The position numbers were made by a program, and so were the translations under genes. DNA of 54,329 nucleotides from an uncultured Clostridia bacterium (GTDB taxonomy: Bacteria > Bacillota > Clostridia > TANB77 > CAG-508). The notes under the pieces are model-generated. The model was not told the origin of the DNA. It ran no database searches and saw nothing but the letters and a program-made list of their open reading frames with translations. How positions within the stretch are numbered: position 1 is the stretch's first letter; each line of letters starts with the position of its first letter. Location of the stretch: contig CALXCG010000005.1 in the NCBI GenBank assembly GCA_944386745.1, positions 1-54,329 of the forward strand, given 5' to 3'. Below are positions 29,018-37,422 of the stretch, one piece after another.

Positions 29018-29095
29018 GGTTTTTGAGGATTTTTTCTAAAATTTTAATCATCTTTTTTAAATTTATTTTTTATGGTATATATTTTTTAGAGCAAA

Positions 29096-29124
29096 GGAAA
29101 AAAGCACCTTATTCAGATGCTTTC
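29096..29124 (-). terminator. Terminator after dnaB
   Basis: On the minus strand AAAGCA...TGCTTTTTT forms a short stem followed by a T-run, 15-40 bp after the dnaB stop codon. Confidence 0.6.
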
Positions 29125-29138
29125 TTTCTATAAAACTT

Positions 29139-30473
29139 TTAATCATCAAATCTTCTTTCCAAATCCACAAACTTTGTATAACTTCCTAGCCATACTAAAT
29201 CAACTGTACCTGTTGAACCACCTCTGTGTTTTGCAATAATAACTTCAGCAATTCCTTTTTTATCACTATCTTCATTATAGTAATCATCTCTGTATAAAAA
29301 CATTACTATATCGGCATCTTGCTCAATTGCTCCAGATTCACGTAAGTCTGACAACATTGGTCTGTGGTCTGGTCTTTGTTCAACTGCTCTTGATAACTGT
29401 GATAAAGCTATAACTGGAACATTCAACTCTTTTGCAAGAATTTTTAAAGAACGGCTAATTTCTGAAATCTCTTGTTCTCGGCTTCCGTTTCTTTTATTAC
29501 TACCTTGTACTAATTGCAAATAATCTATTACTACCATTCCAATATTTTTTTCAAGTTTAAGTTTTCTACATTTTGCTCTTATTTCCATAACTGAAATACC
29601 TGGAGTATCATCTATATATATTTCCGCTTCTGATAAAGGTCCTATTGCTTCAGCAAGTTTAGTCCAGTCATCCTCTTCAAGTTTTCCTGTTCTAACTTTA
29701 TTACTATCAACCATTGCTTCACTACACAAAATTCTATTAACCATCTGCTCCTTTGACATTTCCAAGCTAAATATTGCTACTGGCACTTTCGCTTTTACAG
29801 CTGCATTTGTTGCAATATTTAACGCAAAAGCTGATTTTCCCATTGCAGGTCTTGCAGCTATTAATATTAAATCTGAGCCATGAAATCCTGCTGTTCTATA
29901 ATCCAAATCAGTAAATCCTGAAGGCACTCCTGTTATATGTTGTTTTCTGTTATATAGTTCTTCTAATTGTGTAAAACTATCAACTAATATATCTTTCATA
30001 GCAGCATAACCTTTTTGATTTTTATTTTGCATTATATTAAAAATCTTTTTTTCTGCTCCTTCCATTATATCGTCAACATCTTCTGTAGGGTCATATCCTA
30101 ATTCTATAATTTCATTTGCTGTTTTAATCAAATTCCTTAATGTTGATTTCTCTTCAACTATTTTTATGTATTTCATGCTATTTGCAGTTGTAGGAACTTT
30201 TTCTGGAAGTTCTGCTAAATATTCTAATCCACCAACTTGCTCAAATTTCCCCATTGTTTCTAGTTCTGCTTTAACTGTAATAATATCGATTGGCTCTGCT
30301 CGGTTGTATAAATTTAAAATTGCTGAATAGATGGCTTTATTATCTTCACGATAAAAGTCATCTTCTTTCAAAACTTCAATTGCAGATACTACTGCATCTT
30401 TATCTGTTAGCATACTTCCTATAACTGCTTGTTCTGCTTCTATATCATGTGGTGGTACTTTTCCTAATTCCAT
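29139..30473 (-). CDS. dnaB: Replicative DNA helicase
   Basis: 444 residues, the usual DnaB length. N-terminal helical domain (PHDIEAEQAVIGSML). RecA-like domain with Walker A AARPAMGKSAF (about 208-218), Walker B-type VVIDYLQLVQG and the DnaB motif LSQLSRAVEQRPDHRPMLSDLRESGAIEQDAD (read as SQLSRAVEQR and SDLRESGAIEQ). The C-terminal arginine finger region KHRGGSTGT is present. No intein interrupts it. It follows rplI in the conserved rplI-dnaB pair, with repeat copy 4 inserted in the gap. Confidence 0.97.
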   Translation of the reverse strand: MELGKVPPHDIEAEQAVIGSMLTDKDAVVSAIEVLKEDDFYREDNKAIYSAILNLYNRAEPIDIITVKAELETMGKFEQVGGLEYLAELPEKVPTTANSMKYIKIVEEKSTLRNLIKTANEIIELGYDPTEDVDDIMEGAEKKIFNIMQNKNQKGYAAMKDILVDSFTQLEELYNRKQHITGVPSGFTDLDYRTAGFHGSDLILIAARPAMGKSAFALNIATNAAVKAKVPVAIFSLEMSKEQMVNRILCSEAMVDSNKVRTGKLEEDDWTKLAEAIGPLSEAEIYIDDTPGISVMEIRAKCRKLKLEKNIGMVVIDYLQLVQGSNKRNGSREQEISEISRSLKILAKELNVPVIALSQLSRAVEQRPDHRPMLSDLRESGAIEQDADIVMFLYRDDYYNEDSDKKGIAEVIIAKHRGGSTGTVDLVWLGSYTKFVDLERRFDD

Positions 30474-30494
30474 TTCTTTTCAGTCCTTCCTTAC

Positions 30495-30549
30495 AGGGAT
30501 TTAGGGACGGTCCTTAAAATCCCTGCTTTTAGGGATTTGGGGACGGACC
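30495..30549. repeat. GGGACGG-family dispersed repeat, copy 4
   Basis: AGGGATTTAGGGACGGTCC, a hairpin core AAAATCCCTGCTTTTAGGGATTT, then GGGGACGGACC. It is almost identical to copy 6 at 41582-41636. It lies between rplI and dnaB, 22 bp upstream of the dnaB start. Confidence 0.85.
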
Positions 30550-30594
30550 TCAAAGTCCTAAAAAGCATAAATTTTAATTCCTTCCCCTAAATCA

Positions 30595-31041
30595 TTATTC
30601 TGAGATTACGTCTATCTTTAATTTTCCAACTACGCCTTCGAATAGTTTTATTTCTACTGTTCTAATTCCTAAAGTTTTGATTGTTTCTTTTAAATCTATT
30701 TTTTTCTTATCAACAACAATTTTATATTCTTTTTCTAGTTCTTGTGCAATTTCTTTTGAAGAAACTCCTCCAAATATTTTTCCGTTTTCTCCAGATTTAA
30801 CTTTGACTTTTAAACATATTTTTCCTAATTTATCAGCTATTTTAATTGCTTCTTCTTTTTCTTGGTTTTTCTTGTATTTTGCAGAGTCTTGTTTTGCTTT
30901 TAATTTTGACATATTTTCTGCATTTGCTTCTACTGCTAATCCTTTTGGTAATAGATAATTTCTTGCATGTCCGTCTGATGCATTAATTACTTCATCTTTT
31001 TTTCCTACCCCTTTTATATCTGCTTTTAAAATTACTTTCAT
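30595..31041 (-). CDS. rplI: 50S ribosomal protein L9
   Basis: 148 residues. The N-terminal rRNA-binding domain carries MKVILKADIKGVGKKDEVINASDGHARNYLLPKGLA, seen as VGKKDEV and GHARNYLLPKGLA (the L9 signature). A long connecting helix (about 45-75) and the C-terminal domain with GKIFGGVSSKEIA follow. It binds 23S rRNA helix 76 and affects translational fidelity. Promoter: TTGATT, 17 bp, TATATA (minus strand, 31106-31078). Confidence 0.97.
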   Translation of the reverse strand: MKVILKADIKGVGKKDEVINASDGHARNYLLPKGLAVEANAENMSKLKAKQDSAKYKKNQEKEEAIKIADKLGKICLKVKVKSGENGKIFGGVSSKEIAQELEKEYKIVVDKKKIDLKETIKTLGIRTVEIKLFEGVVGKLKIDVISE

Positions 31042-31077
31042 TTCTATTCCACCTACCTTGCTTTCTTTTATTGTTTA

Positions 31078-31106
31078 TATATACAATATTTTTGAAAAAA
31101 AATCAA
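31078..31106 (-). promoter_or_regulatory. Promoter of rplI
   Basis: Minus strand TTGATT (31106-31101), 17-bp spacer, TATATA (31083-31078). Confidence 0.5.
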
Positions 31107-31155
31107 GTTAAAATTGCTGTTAGTTTCAAGCAATTTATTTATTTGATTTTTATTT

Positions 31156-31210
31156 AGCCTGTCCCTAATCTCCTAAAATCAGGGATTTTTAGGACTGTCC
31201 CCTAATCCCT
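31156..31210. repeat. GGGACGG-family dispersed repeat, copy 5
   Basis: Somewhat diverged (TGTCCC in place of CGTCCC). It overlaps the SDR gene's 3' end: the final Arg-Asp-stop is encoded by AGGGATTAG of the repeat, exactly as at gdpP. Confidence 0.8.
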
Positions 31211-31978
31211 ATTTTCGCCTAGTTTTCTTTTTTGTACTATGTATGTTACTTTGCTTACTAAGTTTGCTGGTAATATCTTTGCTCCAAGTTTTGCAAATTT
31301 TACATCTAGTCCTGGAACTATATAGAATTTTCCTTGTTCTAATTTTTTTATTGCATATTTTGCAACTTTCATACTATCTGCTTGTCTTATTTTAAATTTT
31401 ACATTTGCTACTTCATCAAAATTTGTTTTTACAGGTCCCGGGCATAGAATACTTATTTGTACTTTTGATTTTTCTTTTTTTAGTTCTTCTCTTATTCCTT
31501 CTGATAGTCTTACTACATATGATTTTGTTGCATAATATGTTGCCATTAATGGTCCTGGCATAAATCCTGCAATTGATGCTACATTTAATATTTTCCCACT
31601 ATTTCTTTTTTTCATGTCTGATAAATATAGTTTAGTTAAGATGTGATATGCTACTATATTTGTGTTTATCATTTTGATTTCTTTTTCCAAATCTGTTTTT
31701 GTGAAGTTTCCACAATCTCCAAATCCTGCATTATTAATTAAGATATCCACATTTTGTACTTTTTTGTGGATTTCTTTGCACTTTTCTTCTTTGCTTAAGT
31801 CTGCCACTATACTAATTACTTCTGCTCCTCTTTTTTCTAGTTCTTTTTTTGTTTCATTTAATCTATTTTCATCTCTTGCTACTATTATTATTTCATTTCC
31901 TTTTTTACCCAATAGTTTTGCCATGTCTTTTCCTATCCCTGATGATGCTCCTGTTATTAATATTTTCAATTTTATCAC
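31202..31978 (-). CDS. Short-chain dehydrogenase/reductase (classical SDR)
   Basis: 258 residues. Cofactor motif TGASSGIG (about 10-17), NNAG (about 86-89), catalytic Ser in NVASIAG and YYATKSY with the YxxxK pair (Y and K about 154/158), then PGPVKTNF. The C-terminal extension (about 215-250) is weakly hydrophobic, as in DltE/YqjQ-like SDRs. Substrate unknown. Start: GTG 31978 is possible, but AGGCGGTGAT looks like a full RBS placing the start at TTG 31969. It is divergent from the PepSY gene. Confidence 0.88.
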   Translation of the reverse strand: MIKLKILITGASSGIGKDMAKLLGKKGNEIIIVARDENRLNETKKELEKRGAEVISIVADLSKEEKCKEIHKKVQNVDILINNAGFGDCGNFTKTDLEKEIKMINTNIVAYHILTKLYLSDMKKRNSGKILNVASIAGFMPGPLMATYYATKSYVVRLSEGIREELKKEKSKVQISILCPGPVKTNFDEVANVKFKIRQADSMKVAKYAIKKLEQGKFYIVPGLDVKFAKLGAKILPANLVSKVTYIVQKRKLGENRD

Positions 31979-32121
31979 CGCCTAAAAATATTTATTTTAA
32001 ATTTATTATTATTTTTATAACTTATTTTATTATATTTACTGCACTAATTCAACTTATAATATATAAAAGTATTAATTTTTATATGCATTAAAATATTGAT
32101 TTAATATTTAGTCCAAAATTG

Positions 32122-32150
32122 TTTACTTGATTTTTTCTTTTTGTTATAAT
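32122..32150 (+). promoter_or_regulatory. Promoter of the PepSY gene
   Basis: TTTACT (32122-32127), 17-bp spacer, TATAAT (32145-32150), followed 12-14 bp later by the RBS AAAGGAGTGA. Confidence 0.7.
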
Positions 32151-32171
32151 GGTATAAAAGGAGTGAAAGTT

Positions 32172-32813
32172 ATGAAAAGTTGGAAAATTTATAGCATTGT
32201 TGTTACAATAATATTAGTATTAGTAATTATATCTTTATGTACTTATTTGTTTATTTTTAGAGAAAATATTACTGAAGAAGAAGCAAAGAATATTGCTTTT
32301 AACTATGCTAATGTAGATAAAAGTACTATTACTATTTCTTATATTAATAAGGATATAGAAGATAGAATGTATGAAATACATTTTTTTGATAATACATATG
32401 AATATGAAGTTGATGTAAATTATAATAATGGTGATATTCGTAATTACGAAAAAGATATTAGACCTAATAGTAATAATAGTGTTACCACTGCTACTACTAA
32501 TACTAATACTAATACTATTAATAATAATGATAGTACAAGTAATACTTCAAACACTGTAGTTGTTCCAAATTCTAATAGCACTAATATTAGTCCATCTGCT
32601 AAAGATGTATATATTGGTGTTGAAAGGATTCGCGAGATTGTTGCAGAACATGCTGGGTTAAATTATAATGATCTTAAATTTAGCAAAACAGATTTAGATG
32701 TGGATCATAATATCGCTGTTTATGAAGTAGAATTTTATTATAATAACTTAGAATATGATTATGAAGTAAATGCTTTAACTGGTGAAATTTTAAAATATGA
32801 GCAATCTAGATAA
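32172..32813 (+). CDS. Membrane-anchored protein with two PepSY-like domains
   Basis: 213 residues from ATG 32172 (RBS AAAGGAGTGA). An N-terminal transmembrane helix (about 8-29) is followed by a PepSY-like domain (ITEEEAKNIAFNYANV...YEYEVDVNYNNGDI). A low-complexity Asn/Thr/Ser linker (about 95-135) leads to a second PepSY-like domain (GVERIREIVAEHAG...YDYEVNALTGEIL). PepSY domains occur in peptidase propeptides and as extracellular inhibitory or sensing modules. The protein is predicted to be extracytoplasmic. It is monocistronic and ends at a 19-bp perfect terminator. Confidence 0.8.
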   Translation: MKSWKIYSIVVTIILVLVIISLCTYLFIFRENITEEEAKNIAFNYANVDKSTITISYINKDIEDRMYEIHFFDNTYEYEVDVNYNNGDIRNYEKDIRPNSNNSVTTATTNTNTNTINNNDSTSNTSNTVVVPNSNSTNISPSAKDVYIGVERIREIVAEHAGLNYNDLKFSKTDLDVDHNIAVYEVEFYYNNLEYDYEVNALTGEILKYEQSR

Positions 32814-32858
32814 TACAATAGATAATTCTACTATATTTTTTACAATTTTCCTATATCA

Positions 32859-32900
32859 AAAAGATAGAATAAAATTAAAACTAATTTTATTCTATCTTTT
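32859..32900. terminator. Bidirectional terminator between convergent genes
   Basis: A perfect 19-bp stem, AAAAGATAGAATAAAATTA / its complement, with a 4-nt loop and flanking A/T runs. The stop codon of the minus-strand membrane protein gene lies inside the arm. Confidence 0.9.
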
Positions 32901-33518
32901 TTCCTTATTAAATTTATTCAAAACAATTCCTACAACATGTACAATTTGTGTGGATTTGCTATTAGCAACACCTTTTCCTAAAGCCTTACCACCTACTGTT
33001 AAAGCTGCAACTAATGCACTTAGTATAAATTGTAAATCAAAGTTCAATCCAAATTGTTCAGTAATCTTCATAGATATTAATGCACTTATTGCACCACTTA
33101 AAACTCCGCATATATCTCCAACTACGTCTGCACATATATTTGCAACTTTAGGTGCATTTCTTATTAATTTTATTGAACTTTTTGATCCTTTTACTTTTTT
33201 AGTTGCTTTTGCATGAAATTCATTTTCATCTGCAACTGTTACTGCAACACCTACAATGTCAAATGCTATACCTACTAATATTACAAGTAGCAGTATTAAA
33301 ATTGCAGATAACAAACTTAAATTCGTAATTCCATTTGATGATACAAATGAAAATACTATTGACAGAATAAATGTTGTAAAAAATATTTTTATAAACCACA
33401 CTATATCTGTGTGGTCTTTCTTGTTTTTGTTGTTTTCTTTTTTATCTGTTTTTATTTTTTCAGTTTTTTCTATCTTACTCAGGTCCGTTTTGTCCATTAA
33501 TTTAAAAAATTCCTCCAT
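32892..33518 (-). CDS. Multi-pass membrane protein of unknown function
   Basis: 208 residues: charged Lys/Glu-rich cytoplasmic N-terminus (1-38), then about four hydrophobic segments (about 41-62, 68-95, 130-150, 160-178). The conserved-looking core DIVGVAVTVADENEFHAKA followed by KVANICADVVGDICGVLSG separates segments two and three. Relatives of this type are sometimes annotated as CorB/Mg2+ and Co2+ transporters, but I see no CBS or full DUF21 domain, so I keep it as unknown. The large structured RNA ends just upstream and could conceivably be its leader. Confidence 0.65.
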   Translation of the reverse strand: MEEFFKLMDKTDLSKIEKTEKIKTDKKENNKNKKDHTDIVWFIKIFFTTFILSIVFSFVSSNGITNLSLLSAILILLLVILVGIAFDIVGVAVTVADENEFHAKATKKVKGSKSSIKLIRNAPKVANICADVVGDICGVLSGAISALISMKITEQFGLNFDLQFILSALVAALTVGGKALGKGVANSKSTQIVHVVGIVLNKFNKEKR

Positions 33519-33544
33519 TTTTATCTATAATCTATATTATTTTA

Positions 33545-34157
33545 ATTATATACGACACTAGATGGTAAAAGTCTAAGTAAATTTTACAGTTTAGGTCTGG
33601 TCGAATTTCTCTATTTTCCGCTTGGTATTACTACCTTAGCCGTTTCCGTTTAAGGAAAATATCTACAAGTGTAGATACCAGATTGCCACTTAAATCTGTA
33701 CCTTAATCCCCAGACTTCCATGCCTCTTCCGAAGCAAACATTCTAGAAGTTTTCCTTTACATACATTTGTAGTTTTACTAGTCTTTTTTGCAAATGAAAT
33801 TTCATAATCTAAAATGAAATTGATTTGGCCAAAACAATCTCATTTCGTTAAAATTAATCCCAATACATTCACTCGAGACAGGCTACTCTATGTATTTTGT
33901 GTCTTGGCACTCAACATAGGTTTAACTCAATTTTTATTTTAGGAAATGATTTTTTTCCTAAATTTTAAATCATTAAGCCTCCGCGAAAATAGGGAGTCAC
34001 ATGTATGCCATTACATATTACCCTAGATTCTTTACTCCCTGCAAGCACACAAAACTGGCATTTTGCGCACAAACAAGAAACTTCAACGATGTGCCCTTTA
34101 GTGGATTTTTAGCCCCACCCTCATAAAACTTGTATGACTAGAATAATGCACCATCGA
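33545..34157 (-). ncRNA. Large structured non-coding RNA, about 600 nt (ROOL/OLE-like size class)
   Basis: No ORF with an RBS occupies this stretch, and its base composition is clearly richer in G+C than flanking gaps. A promoter at 34163-34191 points into it. Many stable helices can be read: GGGAGT/ACTCCC (33992-33997 with 34034-34039), AGGTCTGG/CCAGACTT (33593-33600 with 33710-33717), CAGATT/AATCTG (33679 with 33693), ATCTACA/TGTAGAT (33661 with 33670), CCTTA/TAAGG (33634 with 33651), CTATGT/ACATAG (33888 with 33914), TTTAGGAAA/TTTCCTAAA (33938 with 33954), CGATGTGC/GCACCATCG (34087 with 34148). The 5' end GATGGT can pair with ACCATC at 33561-33566, closing the whole molecule. It is not tmRNA, RNase P, SRP or 6S RNA by their signatures. 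Family assignment is not possible by eye. Confidence 0.75.
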
Positions 34158-34162
34158 TATAT

Positions 34163-34191
34163 ATTATACATTGTTTGGGGAATTATTCCAA
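34163..34191 (-). promoter_or_regulatory. Promoter of the large structured RNA
   Basis: Minus strand TTGGAA (34191-34186), 17-bp spacer, TATAAT (34168-34163); start expected near 34157. Confidence 0.7.
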
Positions 34192-34312
34192 ATTTCGTCT
34201 TGGTTTATTTTAGTTTAATGTTTTTTATCTTGTTTCTGTCATTTTCTAATTCTCATTTTTTCTTATTCCTTTGCATGTTTTTCTCTTTTTTTCTTTATTT
34301 TTCTTGAATTTT

Positions 34313-34984
34313 TTATATGTGTTTTTTAACTTCATTATATATTTCTTCATGTATATCATCTATTGTTCTTAATTCATTATCCTTCATACATTTGATTTCA
34401 AACCAATTATAATCTTTTGCTACATCACAGGCAGCTTTATATGCATCTCTCATGTGAGTTTCATTTCTTTCATGAATATCTTTTTTTGCATTTTCATCAA
34501 ATTTATTTTTTCTATCCTTCATTAATTCTAAGGCTTTTTCAGTAGGCATATTTAAGAAAAACACTTCTGTTGGTATTGGTAATCCATATAATTTGAATTC
34601 AAAATCCCATAGCCATTTTAAAAATTTATCTCTTTCTTCTTTGTCTTTTATTTTTCCTGCTTGATGAACCATATTTGCAGTTGTATATCTATCTGCTAAT
34701 ATTATTCCACCATTTTCATAATATTCTTTATATCCTGTTTGAAATGTAGCATATCTATCAGCAGCATAAAATGTTGATGCTATATATGGACTAATTTCTT
34801 GAGCATTTGTTCCAAATTCTCCTGAAAGATACATTTTTACTAGTGATGAACTTGGACTATCATAGTTAGGAAAACTTACAGTTTTATACTCTACTCCATC
34901 TTTACTTAATCTCTCTTTTAATTTATCAAATTGAGTTTGTTTTCCACTTCCATCTGTTCCATCAATTACAAATAATTTTCCCAT
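34313..34984 (-). CDS. tmk: Thymidylate kinase (dTMP kinase)
   Basis: 223 residues from ATG 34984 (RBS AGGAAGAG, 5 nt away); a 7-codon upstream extension lacks an RBS. P-loop IDGTDGSGKQTQ (about 6-17), the DR motif ILADRYTTANMVHQAGK (seen as ADRYTTANMVHQ), and a LID region RKNKFDE. It phosphorylates dTMP to dTDP for DNA synthesis. The sequence is of the divergent type with PNYDSPSSSLVKMYLSGEFG (read as FPNYDSPSSSLVKMYL) common in Clostridia and eukaryote-like TMPKs. A 42-residue ORF precedes it in the same unit. Confidence 0.9.
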   Translation of the reverse strand: MGKLFVIDGTDGSGKQTQFDKLKERLSKDGVEYKTVSFPNYDSPSSSLVKMYLSGEFGTNAQEISPYIASTFYAADRYATFQTGYKEYYENGGIILADRYTTANMVHQAGKIKDKEERDKFLKWLWDFEFKLYGLPIPTEVFFLNMPTEKALELMKDRKNKFDENAKKDIHERNETHMRDAYKAACDVAKDYNWFEIKCMKDNELRTIDDIHEEIYNEVKKHI

Positions 34985-35008
34985 TTTTCTCTTCCTTTCA
35001 TTCATATA

Positions 35009-35137
35009 TTAATTTTCTTTTTCTTCTTTATTTGATTTTTCTTCTTTTTCCTTTTTGTTCTTTTCTAACATTTTGTTAATTGAATTTAAAATATCGTCTG
35101 AATTTTCATCAAAATCATCTTTTACTAAATTAAACAT
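35009..35137 (-). CDS. 42-residue charged small protein
   Basis: ATG 35137 with RBS AAGGAG 8-9 nt upstream, TAA at 35011-35009, 24 bp before tmk. The peptide begins MFNLVKDDFDENSDDILNSI and ends in a Lys/Glu repeat tail. No membrane segment. A TTGAAA-17-TATAAT promoter (minus strand, 35200-35172) precedes it. It is a real-looking translated leader ORF of the tmk transcript; function unknown. Confidence 0.6.
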   Translation of the reverse strand: MFNLVKDDFDENSDDILNSINKMLEKNKKEKEEKSNKEEKEN

Positions 35138-35171
35138 TTTTTTCAACTCCTTATTTGATTTTTCAAATGTA

Positions 35172-35200
35172 ATTATACTATTTAAGTTATTTTATTTCAA
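35172..35200 (-). promoter_or_regulatory. Promoter of the small ORF-tmk unit
   Basis: Minus strand TTGAAA (35200-35195), 17-bp spacer, TATAAT (35177-35172). It is back-to-back with the dgt promoter. Confidence 0.65.
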
Positions 35201-35216
35201 GAAAAATACTAGACTT

Positions 35217-35246
35217 TTGACAAATTTTATTGTAAACTTATATATG
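35217..35246 (+). promoter_or_regulatory. Promoter of dgt
   Basis: TTGACA (35217-35222), 18-bp spacer, TATATG (35241-35246). Confidence 0.6.
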
Positions 35247-35291
35247 AATTAGTCTAATAATGTAATTTAGAATTGAGAGGAATGATAATAG

Positions 35292-36500
35292 TTGAAAAAT
35301 TCTTTTAAAAATCTTTCTGCTAATTTAGATAATCCAAAGTGGAACAATATTATTTCTAGACAAAAACCTTTATATTCTCAAAGTATGGATACAAGGGATG
35401 ATTTTGAAAGAGATTATACTAGAATTATACATTCAAATAGTTATAGAAGATTAAAACATAAAACACAAGTATTTTTCTCACCTGACAATGATCATATTTG
35501 TACTCGTATTGAACATGTTACACATGTGGATTCTATTAGTTACACAATAGCCCATTATTTAGGTTTGAATACTGAACTTACAAAAGCTATTGCAGTAGCA
35601 CATGACTTAGGTCATAGCCCTTTTGGTCATAGTGGTGAAAGAATTTTATCTAGTTTGTCAAAAAGAGATTTAGGTCGTACTTTCTGGCATGAGAAAAATG
35701 GTTTAGAATTTGTTGATAGTGTTGAATTGCTTGAAGATAATGAACGTTATAAACAAAATCTAAATCTTACATATGGTGTTCGTGACGGTATTATTTCTCA
35801 TTGTGGAGAAATTGATGAAAATGGTTTGAAACCAAGAGAAGAATTTATTGATTTAAATGATTATTCTTTTCCTAACCAATTTGCACCATATACTTGGGAG
35901 GCTTGTGTTGTAAAGGTTTCTGATAAAATTTCATATATAGGTCGTGATATTGAGGATGCTATCACTTTAGGCATTTTAGATGACCATTTATCAGAGCTTT
36001 CTGATTTACTTAAAGGTAATTCAGATGTTACTAATTTGAATAATACAAATATTATTAATTATCTAGTAACAGATTTGTGTCAGAATTCTTCTCCTGAAAA
36101 GGGTATTTGTTTTTCTGATGCTGCTTTTAATTTATTAAATAAGATTAAGGCTTTTAATTATAAAAATATATATTTATGTGATAAATTACAGGCTTCTAAC
36201 AGATATTTTGAATTGGTTATTACTGAAATTTATTATACTTTAGCTAATAGTTATGACGGTAAAAGTTTCTTAAATTCCGCTAAATCTTTGGAAAAATTTT
36301 ATCCAAAATTAAGTAATAGTTTTTATGGATTTTTAGAGCTTTACTGTGCAAATCTTGATAGAGAGAAGTTAAAATTAAGGAATAATGTTCTTTTTGAAGA
36401 AGAGACTATTGATAATTTCTACCAAGCAATTTTGTATTATATCGCTGGAATGACTGACCATTTTGCAATTGAGATGTATCAAGAAATAATTGGATTTTAA
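35292..36500 (+). CDS. dgt: Deoxyguanosinetriphosphate triphosphohydrolase-like HD protein
   Basis: 402 residues, TTG start at 35292 with RBS GAGAGG. HD-domain metal ligands: RIEHVTHV (H), AHDLGHSPFGHSGE (HD and H) and the later Asp in VVKVSDKISYIGRDIEDA. The N-terminal DFERDYTRIIHSNSYRRLKHKTQVF (read as RDYTRIIHSNSYRRLKHKTQ) is the dGTPase signature. It degrades dNTPs to nucleoside and triphosphate, controlling pool size. It is divergent from tmk, another nucleotide-pool enzyme. Length matches the short Dgt subfamily. Confidence 0.92.
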   Translation: MKNSFKNLSANLDNPKWNNIISRQKPLYSQSMDTRDDFERDYTRIIHSNSYRRLKHKTQVFFSPDNDHICTRIEHVTHVDSISYTIAHYLGLNTELTKAIAVAHDLGHSPFGHSGERILSSLSKRDLGRTFWHEKNGLEFVDSVELLEDNERYKQNLNLTYGVRDGIISHCGEIDENGLKPREEFIDLNDYSFPNQFAPYTWEACVVKVSDKISYIGRDIEDAITLGILDDHLSELSDLLKGNSDVTNLNNTNIINYLVTDLCQNSSPEKGICFSDAAFNLLNKIKAFNYKNIYLCDKLQASNRYFELVITEIYYTLANSYDGKSFLNSAKSLEKFYPKLSNSFYGFLELYCANLDREKLKLRNNVLFEEETIDNFYQAILYYIAGMTDHFAIEMYQEIIGF

Positions 36501-36528
36501 TGTTCACGAAAGGAGATGACTGATTATT

Positions 36529-37341
36529 ATGGATAAAATAGCTATAATTTCAGATGTTCATGCAAATATAACAGCTTTAAATGCTGTTTTAGATGATATA
36601 AATAAACGTAATGTTAATAAAATTTTTTGTATTGGAGATAGTATTATAAAATGTACTCATCCAGATTTAGTAATTGATAAATTAAGAGAAGTATGCGAAG
36701 TTATACTAATTGGAAATTCAGATTATGCAATTTGTCGTCCTGAAGTTAAAGACCGTAAATTTTGGACTCGAGAAATTATAGGTGAAGAAAGAGCAAATTT
36801 TATTTTTAATTTGCCTATTTCTCATGAATTTTATATGAGTGGACATTTGATTAGATTATTTCATGCATCACCATATCATTTGGATGATATATTTAATCCT
36901 ATGTTTACAAATAAAGGTACAAACTTTTCTGGCAAGGAAATAGAAAATCCTGAAGATTTATTTAGAAATACTGAATTTATTGGTAAAACTGAAAATGATC
37001 CTGTTCCAGATGTAGTTGGTTATGGTCATATTCATACACCTTGTTTAGTTAGATTTAAAAATAAAACTTTATTTAATCCTGGAAGTGTAGGTATTCCAGT
37101 TGAAATGATGAATTCAGATATTAACGATATTAGTAACAAATTTTCAACTCTTGCATCTTATATTATTATAGAGGGAGATTACAATAGTAAAGATTTAGGT
37201 GAAATTTCTTTCCAATTTGTAAGAGTTCCATATAATATTGAAAAAGAATTAGAAGATTTAAAGGCATCTGATATGCCTAATAAAGATAGAGTTTATAGAA
37301 GTTTAAAAGGTGCATTGCCAACAAAATATTCTGCAAATTAA
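36529..37341 (+). CDS. Calcineurin-like metallophosphoesterase (YfcE/DUF4075-like)
   Basis: 270 residues, RBS AAAGGAGATG. Metal-binding motifs: ISDVHAN (DxH, residues 8-14), GDSI (GDxx, about 36), GNSDYAI (GNxD, about 62), later H in LFHASPYH and GYGHIHTP (GHxH, about 165). Belongs to the small soluble phosphoesterases acting on nucleotides or phospho-monoesters; substrate undefined. It follows dgt by 28 bp, probably co-transcribed, which hints at a nucleotide-pool role. Confidence 0.85.
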   Translation: MDKIAIISDVHANITALNAVLDDINKRNVNKIFCIGDSIIKCTHPDLVIDKLREVCEVILIGNSDYAICRPEVKDRKFWTREIIGEERANFIFNLPISHEFYMSGHLIRLFHASPYHLDDIFNPMFTNKGTNFSGKEIENPEDLFRNTEFIGKTENDPVPDVVGYGHIHTPCLVRFKNKTLFNPGSVGIPVEMMNSDINDISNKFSTLASYIIIEGDYNSKDLGEISFQFVRVPYNIEKELEDLKASDMPNKDRVYRSLKGALPTKYSAN

Positions 37342-37422
37342 ATTATTTATTTATATTTTTTGATGACATAGAATTATTTTTTGCAACCAGGTTTATGCAT
37401 TTAGAAAGGAATGAGATAACTT

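Noticed and set aside
33661-33676. ATCTACAAGTGTAGAT, reminiscent of a Cas12a-type CRISPR repeat stem
   Set aside because: A single copy without spacers or cas genes. It is one of several hairpins in the structured RNA.
33545-34157. Assignment of the structured RNA as RNase P RNA, tmRNA, 6S or SRP RNA
   Set aside because: None of the diagnostic core sequences of these RNAs could be found on either strand, and there is no CCA-like end or tag ORF.
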